Positions 24,101-35,638 of a stretch of 54,812 nucleotides of DNA are shown here, piece by piece. Under the pieces are notes generated by a model, which searched no databases, was not told the origin of the DNA, and was given only the letters and a program-made list of their open reading frames with translations. A program made the position numbers and the translations under genes. Positions within the stretch are counted from its first letter, which is position 1, and every line of letters begins with the position of its first letter. Source of the stretch: Gonapodya prolifera JEL478 (lineage: Eukaryota > Monoblepharomycota > Monoblepharidomycetes > Monoblepharidales > Gonapodyaceae); contig KQ965881.1 in assembly GCA_001574975.1 (NCBI GenBank), forward strand, positions 17,531-72,342, in the 5' to 3' direction.

Positions 24101-24558
24101 GGGAATGGCGATACAAGAGAGGTGAGTGAGAAATGTAAACAACATTCTTGCTTCACCAACTCATTCTTGTCAAAAAGACTGTTCCCGGTGACCGGGAAAC
24201 GTATGTGTACGCAGCGACGCGCACGCAGGTGACCACCTACGCTGATGGTCGTCGAGTGTGCGTATTCGAAAATGGGCAGACTGAATATCGATGGTCCGAC
24301 GGTAGCGAATGCATAGTCTAGTAAGTTTTTACCGAGCCTCGGTTATATGCCTTCTTATGTGGTGTTTCACACATTTTCTCAGCACTGACGGTACAAAGAA
24401 GTACATCGGACCGTCTGGAGAGGTGAGCACAGCCGTTGCTCTTTCCCTTGCGATTTCTTATTTCTTTCTTTATACAGGAGGAACTGGAATACCCCGACGG
24501 GACGAGAGCTGGCAACCTTTCGCAAGGGCTCGCTATTCAGTGGGGACAACAAAATTGA
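21159..24558 (+). CDS. CENPJ/CPAP (SAS-4) centriole protein
   Basis: Centriole assembly and length-control factor. The C terminus holds the G-box/TCP10 beta-repeat: VRRTYQDGTV, KETRRDGRVVVRYGNGDTRE, TQVTTYADGRRVCVFENGQT, YRWSDGSECIVYTDGTKKYI and ELEYPDGTRAG, each carrying the repeating Y-x-DG or NG pattern (about 24000-24530). Upstream is a long coiled coil (QRAQLAAERRDFKRDKTKWE at about 23190-23260; QVTHLTSALHQAKLRASLDR at 23375). The N-terminal exons start MSFTAGISGLVTFDALSKL and continue EFERDMEAFRAAAGD, then IEQLRRK joined to AMGFRLLAARERE by an intron with a GC donor (21446-21511). Several exon edges between 21740 and 22980 are provisional, including a small in-frame stop that must lie in an intron near 21756. 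An alternative ATG exists at 21105. Presence of CENPJ indicates a centriole-bearing, flagellate life stage. Confidence 0.85.
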
Positions 24559-24868
24559 ATTTAAAACCCAACAATCTGTAAATATTTATTTTCCAAAGTA
24601 ATGATACTGCAACCAGTGAAGTATAATGAAGGATCAAAGTGATAGGACGATGATCATGTAAACTCAATACTTTCATAAGGGGCTGGCTTTGGATCTCCGA
24701 AGGTAATCTATAGATCGTGTTTTCGTGGAGTGTAGGAGATGCGTAGATGTGGTTTACTTGCATCGCTGGACTTTGAAGCGGAATAAAACAAGTGCTAATT
24801 GTGAAGGCCATTCCGACGAGACAGGTTTCTTTCTTCTCATTTGTGAGACCACCTGATGGAGGTGGTAG
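24559..24868. other. Intergenic region, CENPJ to RPC9
   Basis: A 310-base spacer between two plus-strand genes. It is A/T-rich, and no coding or RNA feature is supported. Confidence 0.4.
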
Positions 24869-25402
24869 ATGAGCAAAGCGCTCGACGTAAGTGATCTTTC
24901 AATTCGCAGAGTAAGAGTATGCCTTTGAATATCACCAGGACCGCCTTGCTCGATGGGCCCAACTTCTAGTCTGCGACTCAGAGGTTTTAGCCCTCGTTCG
25001 CGAGTCACATGAGGCCCGATCCAAAGAGAAACGACAACGCCGCGGTCATCAATCGGAGCTTGCAACTGTGGAGCATCAACTCATCTCGTACTTCAAAGAA
25101 TTGGATCTTCCCTCGACCCACCAAACGCCTGCCCATGTCCAAGCTCTCCAAGTTGCTCTGAAGCCTTACAATTTGAAGAGAAACGAGCTGTTACAAATTG
25201 TCAATACCCGTCCAACTCTTCCGGTGGAGCTTGCGATTGTGAGTTAACACGAACAAGAAGCGTCATTACACTCAACACTCACGCATGTCTCGCTTCCATT
25301 TCTCTACAGGTTCTGAGTAACCCTGACAGCCACGAGCATCATCTCGAAGATATGCTTGCTGCGATTGGAGAGGCACTACCCGTTCCTCCAAAGAGAACAT
25401 AG
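24869..25402 (+). CDS. RNA polymerase III subunit Rpc17/RPC9 (CRCP)
   Basis: Stalk subunit of RNA polymerase III that pairs with Rpc25 and helps initiation of tRNA and 5S rRNA genes. Three exons join in phase 0: 24869-24886 (MSKALD), 24939-25238 and 25310-25402. Exon 2 begins DRLARWAQLLVCDSEVLAL and carries the RPC9/Rpb4 core: TPAHVQALQVALKPYNLKRN then ELLQIVNTRPTLPVELAI, matching the family motif L..E.LQ..N.RP....E. Exon 3 ends in LEDMLAAIGEALPVPPKRT. The length of about 136 residues fits yeast Rpc17 (161) and human CRCP (148). The start is chosen because only this ATG splices in frame. A nearby upstream ATG at 24856 would be out of frame. Confidence 0.88.
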
Positions 25403-25493
25403 CATCTTCAAGTATTTCCTTGCTTTACTCCTCATTCAATACACCGTCATGATCACCAAGACTTAGAAATACTAGATACAGCGTGATTATCGA

Positions 25494-28400
25494 TTACCCC
25501 TGCTTCAAAGACGCGACGGATGTAGCATTTCCACCCAATCGCAAAATCTCCCCACGTAGAAATTCGGCCTCTTGTTCCCGTTGTCTCACCACTCCTCTCA
25601 ATCGTGCCACTTCTCTTCGCAGAATCGAAAGTTCTTCCGCCGGCGGAAGGGCAGGTGACAGTGCAGGAGATCCAGATCCTGGGGGCACTGGGTTGAGGAC
25701 CCCACTTAGTGTGGAAGACCCCGTTGACAGGGTTGGAGAATATCCTGTCCCACTTGGGGCGGCGAGATTACCCGTCGATCCACTACTCTGACTCGACAAT
25801 AAACTGGACAATAGATCCTCAAGAGCACGTGCCTGCTCACGGTTTTGCTGGAGGAGCATCTCTACTCGATCCACGGTGGCTGTACCGGGTGGGATTCGCG
25901 CACCGGGTGATAAGCCAACTGGGGGACGAGCAAGCGCCGGATTCGGGGGTGTTCCACTGAGCACCCCGGCCAGCGATTGTGAATCATCAACCCGATCAGT
26001 CACGGAAAATCGACCACGTCGTATTTCTTGTGGCGCACTACCTGTTCCAGGTGCACCAGACGACTGTGCTGACAGCGGAATGGCGACGAGTGGTGGTGGG
26101 GAAGGAGCATTCGGGAGAATTTGGCCGGGCCCTAGTAGTCCATCGCGATTGTAGAGAGACGAAGGTGGATATCCCGGGAGGTGGATGTGGGCAGCATTAG
26201 ATGGAAAGCTAGATGAAAGAATGCCGGCTGAAGGGGGACCTGAGCTCATGGACATCGCCGGTGAGGCTGAAACAGGCATCGGCTGATATCCCGAACCACC
26301 AGCCACTGTAGGTGGACTGTCAGTTGGCGATGGCGGAGCGGTTTCGACTGTGAAGCGAGATTTTTTCACTGGTTGCGGATGCGCTGTCTGCAGCGTGGTA
26401 GATGGCGAGCGCCCATGAGTGGAAGTAGGTGTCCCCCCTCCAGAACTCCCAGCGCCCGGCCGCCCTGGCATGGTCAATCGTGACGGCGCAGCTGGGCTTG
26501 ATGCACCAGAAGAACCAGCGGACGCTGAATTTCCAGTCGTCCGAGCTGCAGCCAAAGGTGACGTAATCTGAGGCGGCGATGACCATCCACCGTGGGATTG
26601 TATGAGAGAGGCAGAAATGTGGACACCGTCGATGGACGCAAGCGATGCCCGTCTGACAAACGCGGGATCCGCTGCTACCACGATATGTGCTGTTGTGGGG
26701 GCGTCTGTAACTTCTGCACCAGATGGAGCCCGCGATACAGGCGCCGAAGTGTCAGAGGCCGTTACAGAGGTCCCGTTCATTGATGGAGAGCTGGGAGCTC
26801 CATCCTGTGAGGTAAAGTCCCAAGAGATAGGGGTCAAGTCACTCGGGACGGGGGGTTTAGATGGTCGGGACTCTTAAGGCAAATAAACATTGCGGAAAGT
26901 GCAATGAAAATTAGAGACTGATGGCAACGATGAAATGCCAATACGGGGACCCACTTCGCGCCTGCTGTCTTCGCTCAATTGGCGGTAGACCCACAAGTAC
27001 CTTCTCGCGGAGGTACTGTGCCTTGCGAGCACTTTTAAAGAAAGCATGTTGAAGGAGCTTCTCCGCAGTCGGGCGCTTCGCAGGATCGCGGATAAGACAC
27101 TGATCTACCAAATCTTTAAAAAGCCTTGTGTATCGGTTCTTTGTGGCGCTCAAATCGAGCGTAGGTGGGGCAGACTGCAGCGTTAGCATCAGAACCTTGG
27201 GGAAGAGGACACAAGATTACTTTGCGGGCGCCCCAAAGAATAGACTGACTAAAAACCTTGATCGGTGGGTACTTTGCATATGGCGCCTGTCCCGTAGCAA
27301 GCTCGATGCAAGTGATACCAAAGCTCCAAATGTCAGCTTTGAAGTCGTAACCTGATTGTTCCATGACCTGGAAAAACGGCGTAACCAGTCAGTAAATAAA
27401 TCACTCTTGCCAATTAAGTCAGAGGCGCGAGAAGAATACTTGCCTCCTGTTGACGTCAGGGTAGGTGGGAACCACGGGTAATTGGATGTTGGTGGCTCAA
27501 CACTAATTCTTCGCAAGCCTTTTCACATAGTCTTACCGGAGCCATCCAGCATGGTGTTCCAACTGGGTTGTACAAGCAAAAAAGCTTTAGTCGAAGAGGA
27601 ACTTGCCAAATATTGAGAGGTCGAGCACCCACCGAATGTCTTTCGCATTGCCCTCCGGTCACCATTGTCCGTCAAAGATGAGCTTACTCCAAAGTCTGCC
27701 AGCTGAACATTTCCATCGTCATCCACGAGGAGATTTCCTGCTTTGATATCCCTGTGAATCAACCCTGACCTGTGGAGGTATTCTATCCCTTGCAGGGCTT
27801 GTTTCATGATCGTTGCTATGACCGTTTCTTCAAATCCGGAAGGATGCGTGAACTTGAGGATGTCGAGGACGGATCCAGGGGAGAGGTATGGCGTTACGAT
27901 GTAAAGACGTTCGCCAGCAACGAAGGAAGTGAACACCGGAAGGAGATTCGCGTGCTTGGACAATGACATTGTCTGAATCTCGCGCTGGAATATCGCGTGA
28001 TACAAAGATTGAATCGGAGGTTCAGTTCGTCACCCATGAATTCGCCAAAGGCGTCCGGCCGTCAAGACAACCAAAGTTTATCCATTGAAATGAAATGTCA
28101 GATAATCAATTCGATTTGATCGGGGAAAGGTGGGATGGGAGATTTCCCATTCACAGCGGGGAATGTAATGAGGAAGGTCACATCAGAGTAGAGCCACTTT
28201 CACGTACCCTCAGCTCTTCGATCTGACCACGCTCAAACATATCCAATTCGATAACTTTGATGGCAACGTCTTTCATGGTCGGTGCGTAAAATGCCTTGTA
28301 GACAACAGCAGAAGACCCATAACCAATTGGAGTGGGCTCAAGCCGATAATCGGCAATGTTTTTCGAGAATTCTGGCAGGGAAGCCAAAGATCCAGCATTT

Positions 28401-28594
28401 GAGGGTGGGGAAGGGGAAATGAAGGCAGACGCGGGGTTCTTTTGCTGTTGCGAGGGCATTTGAACGGGGACAGAGGAAGGAGTCAATCCAGGGCCCGGTG
28501 TTGCTCCAGCTGCAGCTGCAACTCGTGCTGCTCCAGGTGTGGAAATCATGCGAGATGGAACGAGGGGCGGTTCTTGCGAGGGCTTAGAATCCAT
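25494..28594 (-). CDS. STE20-family kinase of the OSR1/SPAK (FRAY) type
   Basis: Serine/threonine kinase of the group that in animals regulates ion cotransport under WNK control. Exons: 28594-28208, 27984-27633, 27562-27537, 27367-27257, 27195-26955 and 26872-25494. The kinase domain shows [13 protein letters not shown] (Gly loop), VAIKVI (Lys), [17 protein letters not shown] (catalytic loop), [22 protein letters not shown] and [20 protein letters not shown]. The run [20 protein letters not shown] and the C-lobe [19 protein letters not shown] are very close to OSR1. A short ISWDF segment follows, then a long Ser/Pro/Thr-rich tail and a C-terminal coiled coil ([20 protein letters not shown]); no CCT/PF2 domain is seen. 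Between exons 3 and 4 the Glu of the APE motif is missing unless a 3-base exon at 27444-27446 is used. Confidence 0.88.
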
Positions 28595-29355
28595 CTGCCG
28601 ATCCCAGAAACCTCGCCTGGGCTTTGGTGTGAGTTGGTACAACTTCAAGCCGGGCCAGGCCTTTCCCCCCCTTCAATTTCATACGAGTGAAAATTGGATG
28701 ACGAGGAAGCCAGTCTTAACATTTAATGAAACAATGTCGGAGTTCAAATCACGTTGGCTTCCACGCAGCGCACCCTCGAGTATTCCCGGAGTAGTGTTTG
28801 CTTATTTATTTTACGGCAACTTTACAAACGGGTTTGGGGTTCTTGGCAAAGAGCTTCGCCGAGGGTTGTTCTCCAGTGAGTGATCGAGGAACCAACCGAC
28901 ATTCCATTTGCCCCTCCACAGAGGTTACCTCCTATCAAGCGCCGATACGCTGTCATCTCGTCTCTAGACAGCAACAAGACCCTCGATTCCAGCGCAAACG
29001 CACCCCATCGGCAACACCAACTTAACCTCTGTCACGGGAATCTCCCACGATCTGGACTCGAGGAACTCGCACGGATACGATCTTAGACCAAATAGCCCAC
29101 TTGGATCTTGGGATCGCTGTCCTGCGATCGAAGCCATCACTCGGCCCGTTTCAACTTGGTGCATCCAGGAGACAACTCGGGACTGCACTTTGGAGGTCTG
29201 AGAAAGGCCAGGTGACCATCTTGCGCTTGTCTTACTAGAATGCTTTCCAGGCTTGACTATCTTTACGCTTCTGCATTCGGACTGTCAGTTCATCCCGAGT
29301 AAATCTGTACAGCAATCCCCTCTCCATCTCACATCTTCCTATTCCTTGAGTCTCA
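28595..29355. other. Divergent intergenic region, OSR1-like kinase / helical-repeat gene
   Basis: This 761-base region lies between two divergent start codons. Short open frames of up to about 75 codons occur (for example near 28990-29205), but none has family motifs or supporting splice sites. It probably holds promoters and 5' leaders. Confidence 0.35.
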
Positions 29356-32300
29356 ATGGCTGATATCGATTTTGCACGCCGGAACAGTCAAAGGCGTCAA
29401 TCCATAGCGCTTGGCTACGCTGACAGTGACACACAGCGTCGGCGTGCTTCGCAGATATCAGGCGATGGAAAACCTCTTCCTCTCCGATATTCTGATGGAC
29501 CAGCGTCTCCCGCAACAATTGTTGCATCAGATGCTCTTGGTTTCATGGGTGGAGTGGTGGATCGTGGAGTGGATCTGCCAGAAGCCCCGTCAACCGAGTC
29601 GGAGACAGAAGAGGAGAGGCATCGGCGCGAACTGGTGGCAGACGCGAACTCCATGGATGGTGACTCCTCGAATGACGGATCGGGTTTGGACTTGGTAGAA
29701 CTCCCAAATCTGCGATTTACATTGTCTCGACGAAAGAGCAAACCTGGAGCAGACGTACCCCCACTGGACACTAAAACCGCTGCCTGGGACCCTCCCCCTC
29801 TACCACACTCTGATGACGAACCACCAAATACTGCCGCGACATTAGGACCATCGGTGTTACCCACCGAAGTACCACTTCAACCATCGACGACAAATTCACG
29901 CCGTGAATCGAGTGCCGACAGCCATCCAATGGTGCCTGCGTCTGCCCAAGCCTCTGATGCGCCTACTGTCGATCAGCACCCTCCAAAACGTGGCTCCCTC
30001 ATTAATCAGATCAACCCGTCTGCTGTCGCTTCCGCAATCGTTCACGCTCTCTCCAGCAAGGAGCACTATACTGCAGCAAAGCTTATCCTCAGCGTCTCTC
30101 ATCACCCTACACGATATCCGCTGGAGTCGGTCGTGGCTTCTCAAATACTATCGCTTGCTTCGGAGTTGAGCGAGCAGCAGTCCTTGCGGACGGCGCTGGA
30201 GTTCGCAAACCAACATTCCAAACCCACTTTGACGCGCCAGAATATGCTGCAGCCACTTGATAACCAGCGTCTCAGTGTCGTGTCGGGTACAATGGGTGCG
30301 ATGGGTCCTGAATCAACGTCCAGTGGCCCACCTCTGATTTTATCACTTCCGTGGTTGTTCTACGTTTCCATGTTACGAAATCCGGATGTTCACTTTACCC
30401 GAGATTCTCTGGTTAGGCTTTCTGACGTGCTTCAATCGGCTGGTGACGTGGACAGGGCTCTGAAAGTGGTCAACTCCGTCAGTCGTGAGCAGTGGGACCG
30501 CCATTGCTACGAGCGAGCAATTGTACTAAATCTCAGGAAACGGCCACGAGATTTTGTGAAAGCTAAGCGTCTGACTTCTGATTTTGGGCTCAGTATGGTT
30601 GTCATCGAAAGCGAAGGAAGAGGACCCACAAAGTTCATAAGCACACCGCTTGTGGGCAATGCCACTGACTCTGAGCGAAAGGAGATGTGGAAAATCTATG
30701 AAGACACCTCGAAGCAGGTTAAGTGGGAAGATAATCTTCTGAACTACGAGTTTCTGAGAACGATAGTAATGAAGGAAGCCGAAGAGGAACGTTTGGCCGA
30801 AATCGCGAATCGTTCGGACTCGACGGCTTCTTCGCTGGCTCCTGGCAATTTCTGGAGTGCAGCAGTCAAGCGATTCTTGGCACCGGATGCTGACGATCAA
30901 CCTATGCCCTCTCAACAAACTCCTCAATCGGCGCCACCAGGTCCAACCCAAGAAAACCGCACACCCTCTCGCCGCTCATCAAGATCTCAGCCACAAGCGC
31001 TAGAAAAAAGAACACCTAGCATGACAAGTATACAAGTTGCTGTTGGAAAGCTTCCGGACCTGGACAATGCCATGATGGAAATGTGTCGAACCTTTGGCAA
31101 GTGGGAGAAAGCGTGGGAAATCTATCAACACATGCAACAGTTCGATCGACACACGCCGGGGATCGTTGTCACCATGTGTCGACGTGTGAGCAATGTTTTG
31201 CCTTCTTCGATACAGGCCATCCTTATTCACCCAGATATGTTTTGGCAGGCGTTTAATGAAATAAACCCTGAAAAGGATCCGGAAACCCGCAAGATGTGGG
31301 AAGACCGAGCATGGTTTGTGTACACAAAAGTGCTGGCCCGAAAAGAAAACCTCGCAATGCTGGATTCGTCAATCCGGTATATGCTCCACGAGCTGTTCGA
31401 AATCGTGGGTTCTCAAGAAACCACGCCATCCACTCTGTTTTCACACTTGTTCTCCAACAGCTCAGCGAATCGTCAGAAACGAAGAATCGTTTCAGCAAGG
31501 TAATGGGCGTATCAAAGGTAAGAGACTATTGACAGGTTATATTGCACAAAGTAACAACGGTGTGTGGGGAACCCGCTCAGGAATATCCGGATGTGTTGAA
31601 CAACCTTCGAGATGAGTATCTTGCACGACCGATATTCCGGATATGCCTCGCAGCCATGCAAGCGGAGGTGGCCAAATTTCCTGGCGGGACGATCGGCAAT
31701 CGTCAGCCGCCAAAAGCATGCACCGAAGTTTGCAACAAAGCGTTTGAAATCTACACTGGGGTCCGGCAAACCTTTGTTTTTGGGAACCGGCGAACGAAGA
31801 AGTGCAATTTGACAACGTACTGCATGTTGCTCGAAATGTGCACAAAGATCAACGACATACCACACATGTCAACTGTACTACAAGACTTATGGGACGCAAA
31901 AGTGGAGCTGGAACTCGATATTTTGCAGGCACGTAAACCCTTTGGAACCGTTGTCTTGACGTGGTGTCTTGACTACGAACTCACTTGTTCACACAGCATC
32001 TGCAATCCATCCACGACGATATGCTTTGCTTCGACGACGACGAGTGCCAGTTCACTGACGTACTCTACCACCCCATCCGCCAACGAAATGCCTCGCTTGC
32101 TGGCTCCGTAGCAGGGTCTACCCGCGATGTCCAAGGTGGGGCCATCGAAGGATCACAGGATGATGACGACGAGGGGGCTGCCAAAGTCACGAAGTTGGTC
32201 TTACCCGTCTACGTGGATCATCCCGAGGCCAAAAAGCTGCTGAAACACGCGATCAAGAGGGCTAGCATGCTCGCAGCAAGGATGGCTAGAGGAGTGGTGG

Positions 32301-32386
32301 AGCCTGGTGGTGCTGGGAAGGCACCTGAGGCGAAGGCGGCTCCATCAGGTGGACTGGGTGGACTGAGAGGGAAGATGGGATGGTAG
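29356..32386 (+). CDS. Large helical-repeat protein, PPR-like
   Basis: I do not recognise a named family with certainty. A long first exon (29356 to about 31406) starts MADIDFARRNSQRRQSIALG, has a Ser/Pro-rich acidic N-terminal third, then helix pairs of pentatricopeptide style, such as SDVLQSAGDVDRALKVVNSV and MCRTFGKWEKAWEIYQHMQQ. A 57-base intron (gtgggt..caacag, ending at 31463) removes an otherwise misleading frame, joining LHELFEI to LSESSETKNRFSK. A second intron then leads to VILHKVTTVCGEP. The third exon (31539 onward) includes CNLTTYCMLLEMCTKINDIP. The last exon begins HLQSIHDDMLCFDDDECQF and ends in a Gly-rich LGGLRGKMGW. The final intron appears to use a GC donor or an alternative GT site near 31930-31960. 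No mitochondrial presequence is obvious. PPR-type RNA binding is only an inference. Confidence 0.72.
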
Positions 32387-32626
32387 TTTAGCACTGTTGC
32401 GATTGATACGGTTCTGGTATAATGTCGGTATGGTCTGGCGCATTAAGCTCTCGGCATGTTTGTGTAACTTATTTTCTTTCAATGGCCGACAAAAGTCTGA
32501 TGAGTAACCCCAGTGTATATTCGTTTGAATGAAACATACGATAATTCAATGCCTTTCATTGTCCAAAAGAATACATGACTTCGTCGCTCTTCACCTCCGT
32601 GGCCTCGGCAAAGGCGCCACTCCCAC

Positions 32627-34099
32627 ATGTCTCTCGCGTCGCACCCGCACTCGGCCATCATCAGCCAGGGCGCAGAAGCCGTGCGTGCAGTCTCTCTGTG
32701 TCCCTGTGCGCGCCCCTCACGCGATCCCTCAGTGCGTCTTCCGCATCGAATGGCCAATCCCACTCCCCACCCTCGCCCGTCCACCTACCACCGCAATCGC
32801 CAAACACCGTCCGCCAAAGCCATACAGGCATCCGCTCCTCGACGCCAAGATCACCCCGCGCCGAGTACTCTCGGAGGCCCGATGCTTGGCCAGGCTGACC
32901 CGCGCAGGCGTTGACGTGCCGAGAGTCTTTCTCGTCGATCCAGAGGGCGGCGTGCTCTACATGGAGGATGTGCCCGGATTGACGGTCAAGGAGGTTTTGT
33001 GGGCATGGGCCAAGGAGGAAGAGGAGCGCGGTGGTGGTGCAGGCGCTGAGAGAAGTGCTCAACCACAGGACGCGGACTCAGCGTACGTATCAGACAGAGC
33101 AAAGGCTCTCGCAGAGTCTGTCGGCCTCGCGCTGGCAAACATGCACGCGGCCGAGGTCGTCCACGGCGACTTGACCACCTCAAACATGATTGTCCGTGGC
33201 GGATGGCCTGGAGTTGATGCTGTGTCGGGGACTGGAGCTGGAAGTGGACTTGGATCAAAAGGTGGTGTCGCACAGCCGAGCGTCGCGACGTTGTCCACCG
33301 TCACCACCCCGCGCATATCCCTCATCGACTTTGGCCTCGCACACGTCTCGCCCATGATCGACGACCGCGCGGTGGACTTGTACGTCCTCAAGCGCGCCAT
33401 GCTCAGTACACATCCGGAGGCGGGGGGTGTGGTGAGTTGGCTGTCGCGAGGGAGTCGGGGCTCTGAGTGTGGGAGTACATAAGGAACGGAGTGGGTGATG
33501 AATGGTGGAAGGAAATGGGGGAGGGGGGAGAGAATGAAATGTGGCGACGACAAAAGTCCAGGAGAGCGGGGCTGAGAAGATGTGTGACGACACGTAGGAC
33601 ACGGTGACCCGTGCGAGGATCCGGACTTCGCGAGACGTGACCCGTGAGGACCATTGGGACGAGCGCATCATGCCGAGAGAGCGAGATTGCATTCTGTTCA
33701 CTGAATTAACCGTCCCGTGCGCTGGTGTGATCTGACCCAGCTTCCCCCGATCAACAGTTCGCCCACATCCTCGACACGTACGCCTGCGCGGCAGCACAGG
33801 GATCCCAAGTCGTGCGCCAGCTTGCTGAAGGTGAGTTAGACTTTCGGGTGGTTGTTGGTGGTTGCAGTGTTTGGGTACTGACCCCAGCGTGCGCGTGTTT
33901 GTGTTTGTGTGTGCGTTGTGGACGGCGTGTGGACTTTTGTTACTTGGGGTGGCGTCATGTACATGCGGGGTGTGGTGATGTGATGGGGTCGGAATGTGAC
34001 GGTGGGAATGGATTGAAAAAATTTGACAAACGCCGATCGTGCCGCGCCGCGGCTGGTGTAGTCGAACGACGAGGTCGGAAGCGGTCTATGGTTGGATGA
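32627..34099 (+). CDS. BUD32: EKC/KEOPS complex kinase Bud32 (PRPK/TP53RK)
   Basis: Small atypical kinase/ATPase of the KEOPS complex that makes t6A37 in tRNA. Exons 32627-32680, 32733-33431, 33758-33830 and 34062-34099 join in phase. Signatures are IISQGAEACVFR (Gly-loop equivalent), KPYRHPLLDAKITPRRVLSE, EARCLARLTRAGVDVPRVF, LYMEDVPGLTVKEVL, VVHGDLTTSNMIV (catalytic loop), ISLIDFGLAHVS, DDRAVDLYVLKRAMLSTHPE and the C-terminal ERRGRKRSMVG, which is the conserved RGRKR.MVG tail. Between the catalytic loop and IDFG there is an unusual Gly/Ser/Thr-rich insertion of about 40 residues, and another acidic, Gly-rich insertion follows VLWAWAKEEEE. Introns 2 (326 bases) and 3 (231 bases) are much longer than typical here. 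Confidence 0.93.
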
Positions 34100-35073
34100 T
34101 TTGGCGGTGAGCGGGAGTTGAGGTTGGGAAGTTAGGGTAGGGGTGACTTGGGATGGGACATGGACTTTGGGCGGATAAAATCGGAGCGACAATTGATGTG
34201 TAGTTGTGGGTATGGATTTACGCATGTTTGGACGTATACGTTATCATGTAGTCAAAACGAAACCGATCTTGAAAAGTATGGCTGGTGTGTGCGTGAATGT
34301 GGTGGGGAGGTTGCGGGTGGGAACAAGAGGCTCCGCGGCACGGACAATTGGACGGGTAGTTACATGAAAGACGAGGCGAGGGAGAGGCAAGGAGGACATG
34401 TCCTACAACGTTGCTTTCCCAGTCTGGTGCAGGTGGATGATACTCGGTTCATGTAAACAAAACCACTGTGCATGAACAGAACGTCAGCGCAACGATAGTG
34501 TGGACTGGGAGGTCGACGAGCGGTCACGACAGAAACGAGTCCAAATACCGTAGTGGTTTGTTCGTCCCGCGAGATGTCTACCATGAACGATATGGACCGC
34601 AGACCAATGGAGCAACAGGATCCGAACTTCACGGGGCGTTCAGTGCAAGCCGGACCAGACCGCGTCATGAGAACAAAATAAGAAATTACCAAGTGGGAGA
34701 GGGGGGTACAAGCAATAGGGGCTGCTGCGAAACTAGAAACTAGCGGTGCGTTTCGTGGGGGAGTGGAGTGTCAGGCGCGTAACGATCCAGGTCCATCTTG
34801 TCGTGCCGTGCGCTCTGACCATCACCAGCCACACACCGCCAACCGCCAACTGCCAACCGCCCACCTCTCCGACCGCGACCGTTCGAGTGCGAGTGTGCGC
34901 TCGGGTATGTCAAAAGGCCGGAGGTGCCTGTGTCCTCCCAAACTTGCGTACACTCGCAGAACCCTCCCACCGTCCAAGTCAACACCGTCCACCTAACACC
35001 AAACCGACACTCTTCCACCCCATCCGACACACACCACACGCCATCCACCCATCCGTCACGTGCCCGAGAGAGG
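34100..35073. other. Convergent intergenic region, BUD32 / VMA9
   Basis: A 974-base gap between two convergent stop codons, long for this gene-dense window. Open frames occur on both strands but show repetitive composition and no recognisable motif. I see no RNA gene or transposon remnant. Confidence 0.35.
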
Positions 35074-35638
35074 TCAGTGCCCGCCCACTTTGCGCTCTGG
35101 CGCGACGAGGGGGTTGTACTGGGCAAGGTAGGTGAATGCGTACCTGGAGACGGCGGGATGAGAGAAGGGGTGAGACGAGAGGAAGAGAGAAAGAGACGAG
35201 AGGGAGAGGGGACGTACATGAGGTAGCAGCAGACGAATACGAGTGTGAGGGATGTCTTTGTGACGCTGGAGGGTGGGAGAGCGCGCAGCAGCGGGAGTGG
35301 GAGCAGGGTGAGGAGGGTTAGCAGAGACGCGAGGAGTGAAGACGTGGGGATGCAATGGAGATGGAAGGGTAAGGGGAAAGAGAGAGGAGGGAGCTCGTGT
35401 ATCAGCTCAAGTCCTTGTCACCACCCCCCTAGCTCCCCCCCTCCCGCCGTCCCGGCACGCACCCGTCGTTTGGCGGCCCCCAGCTCTTTCCGTAGAGTCT
35501 CCCCGGCACGAGGTTCACGACGACGGAGAGCGCGACCATGAGAATAGTAGCGATGAGCACGGGCGACCCGGTAATGTTAGCGTCCTTGTCAATGATGCCG
35601 TTGCAAGGCGACTGGCCTGTCTGGCAGGAGACGCCCAT
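35074..35638 (-). CDS. VMA9: V-type proton ATPase subunit e (Vma9-like)
   Basis: Small membrane subunit of the V0 sector of the vacuolar proton pump. Three exons join in phase: 35638-35463, 35265-35218 and 35143-35074. The protein has two transmembrane segments: PVLIATILMVALSVVVNLV followed by PGRLYGKSWGPPND, and SLTLVFVCCYLMYAFTYLAQ followed by YNPLVAPERKVGGH. The second segment and the motif L.Q.NPLVAP.R match yeast Vma9 (LCQLHPLVAPRR). At about 97 residues it is longer than the yeast protein (73) because of an N-terminal extension starting MGVSCQTGQSPCNG. The 48-base middle exon is small. The gene is divergent from the uL11m gene, with 222 bases between starts. Confidence 0.85.

Noticed and set aside
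28990-29205. Short open frame between the kinase and the helical-repeat gene.
   Set aside because: It has no ATG in frame, no family motif and no supporting splice sites.
34740-35226. Overlapping open frames on both strands between BUD32 and VMA9.
   Set aside because: They are Pro/Ser/Arg-rich with no motifs. The only supported coding sequence here is the last VMA9 exon, in a different frame.
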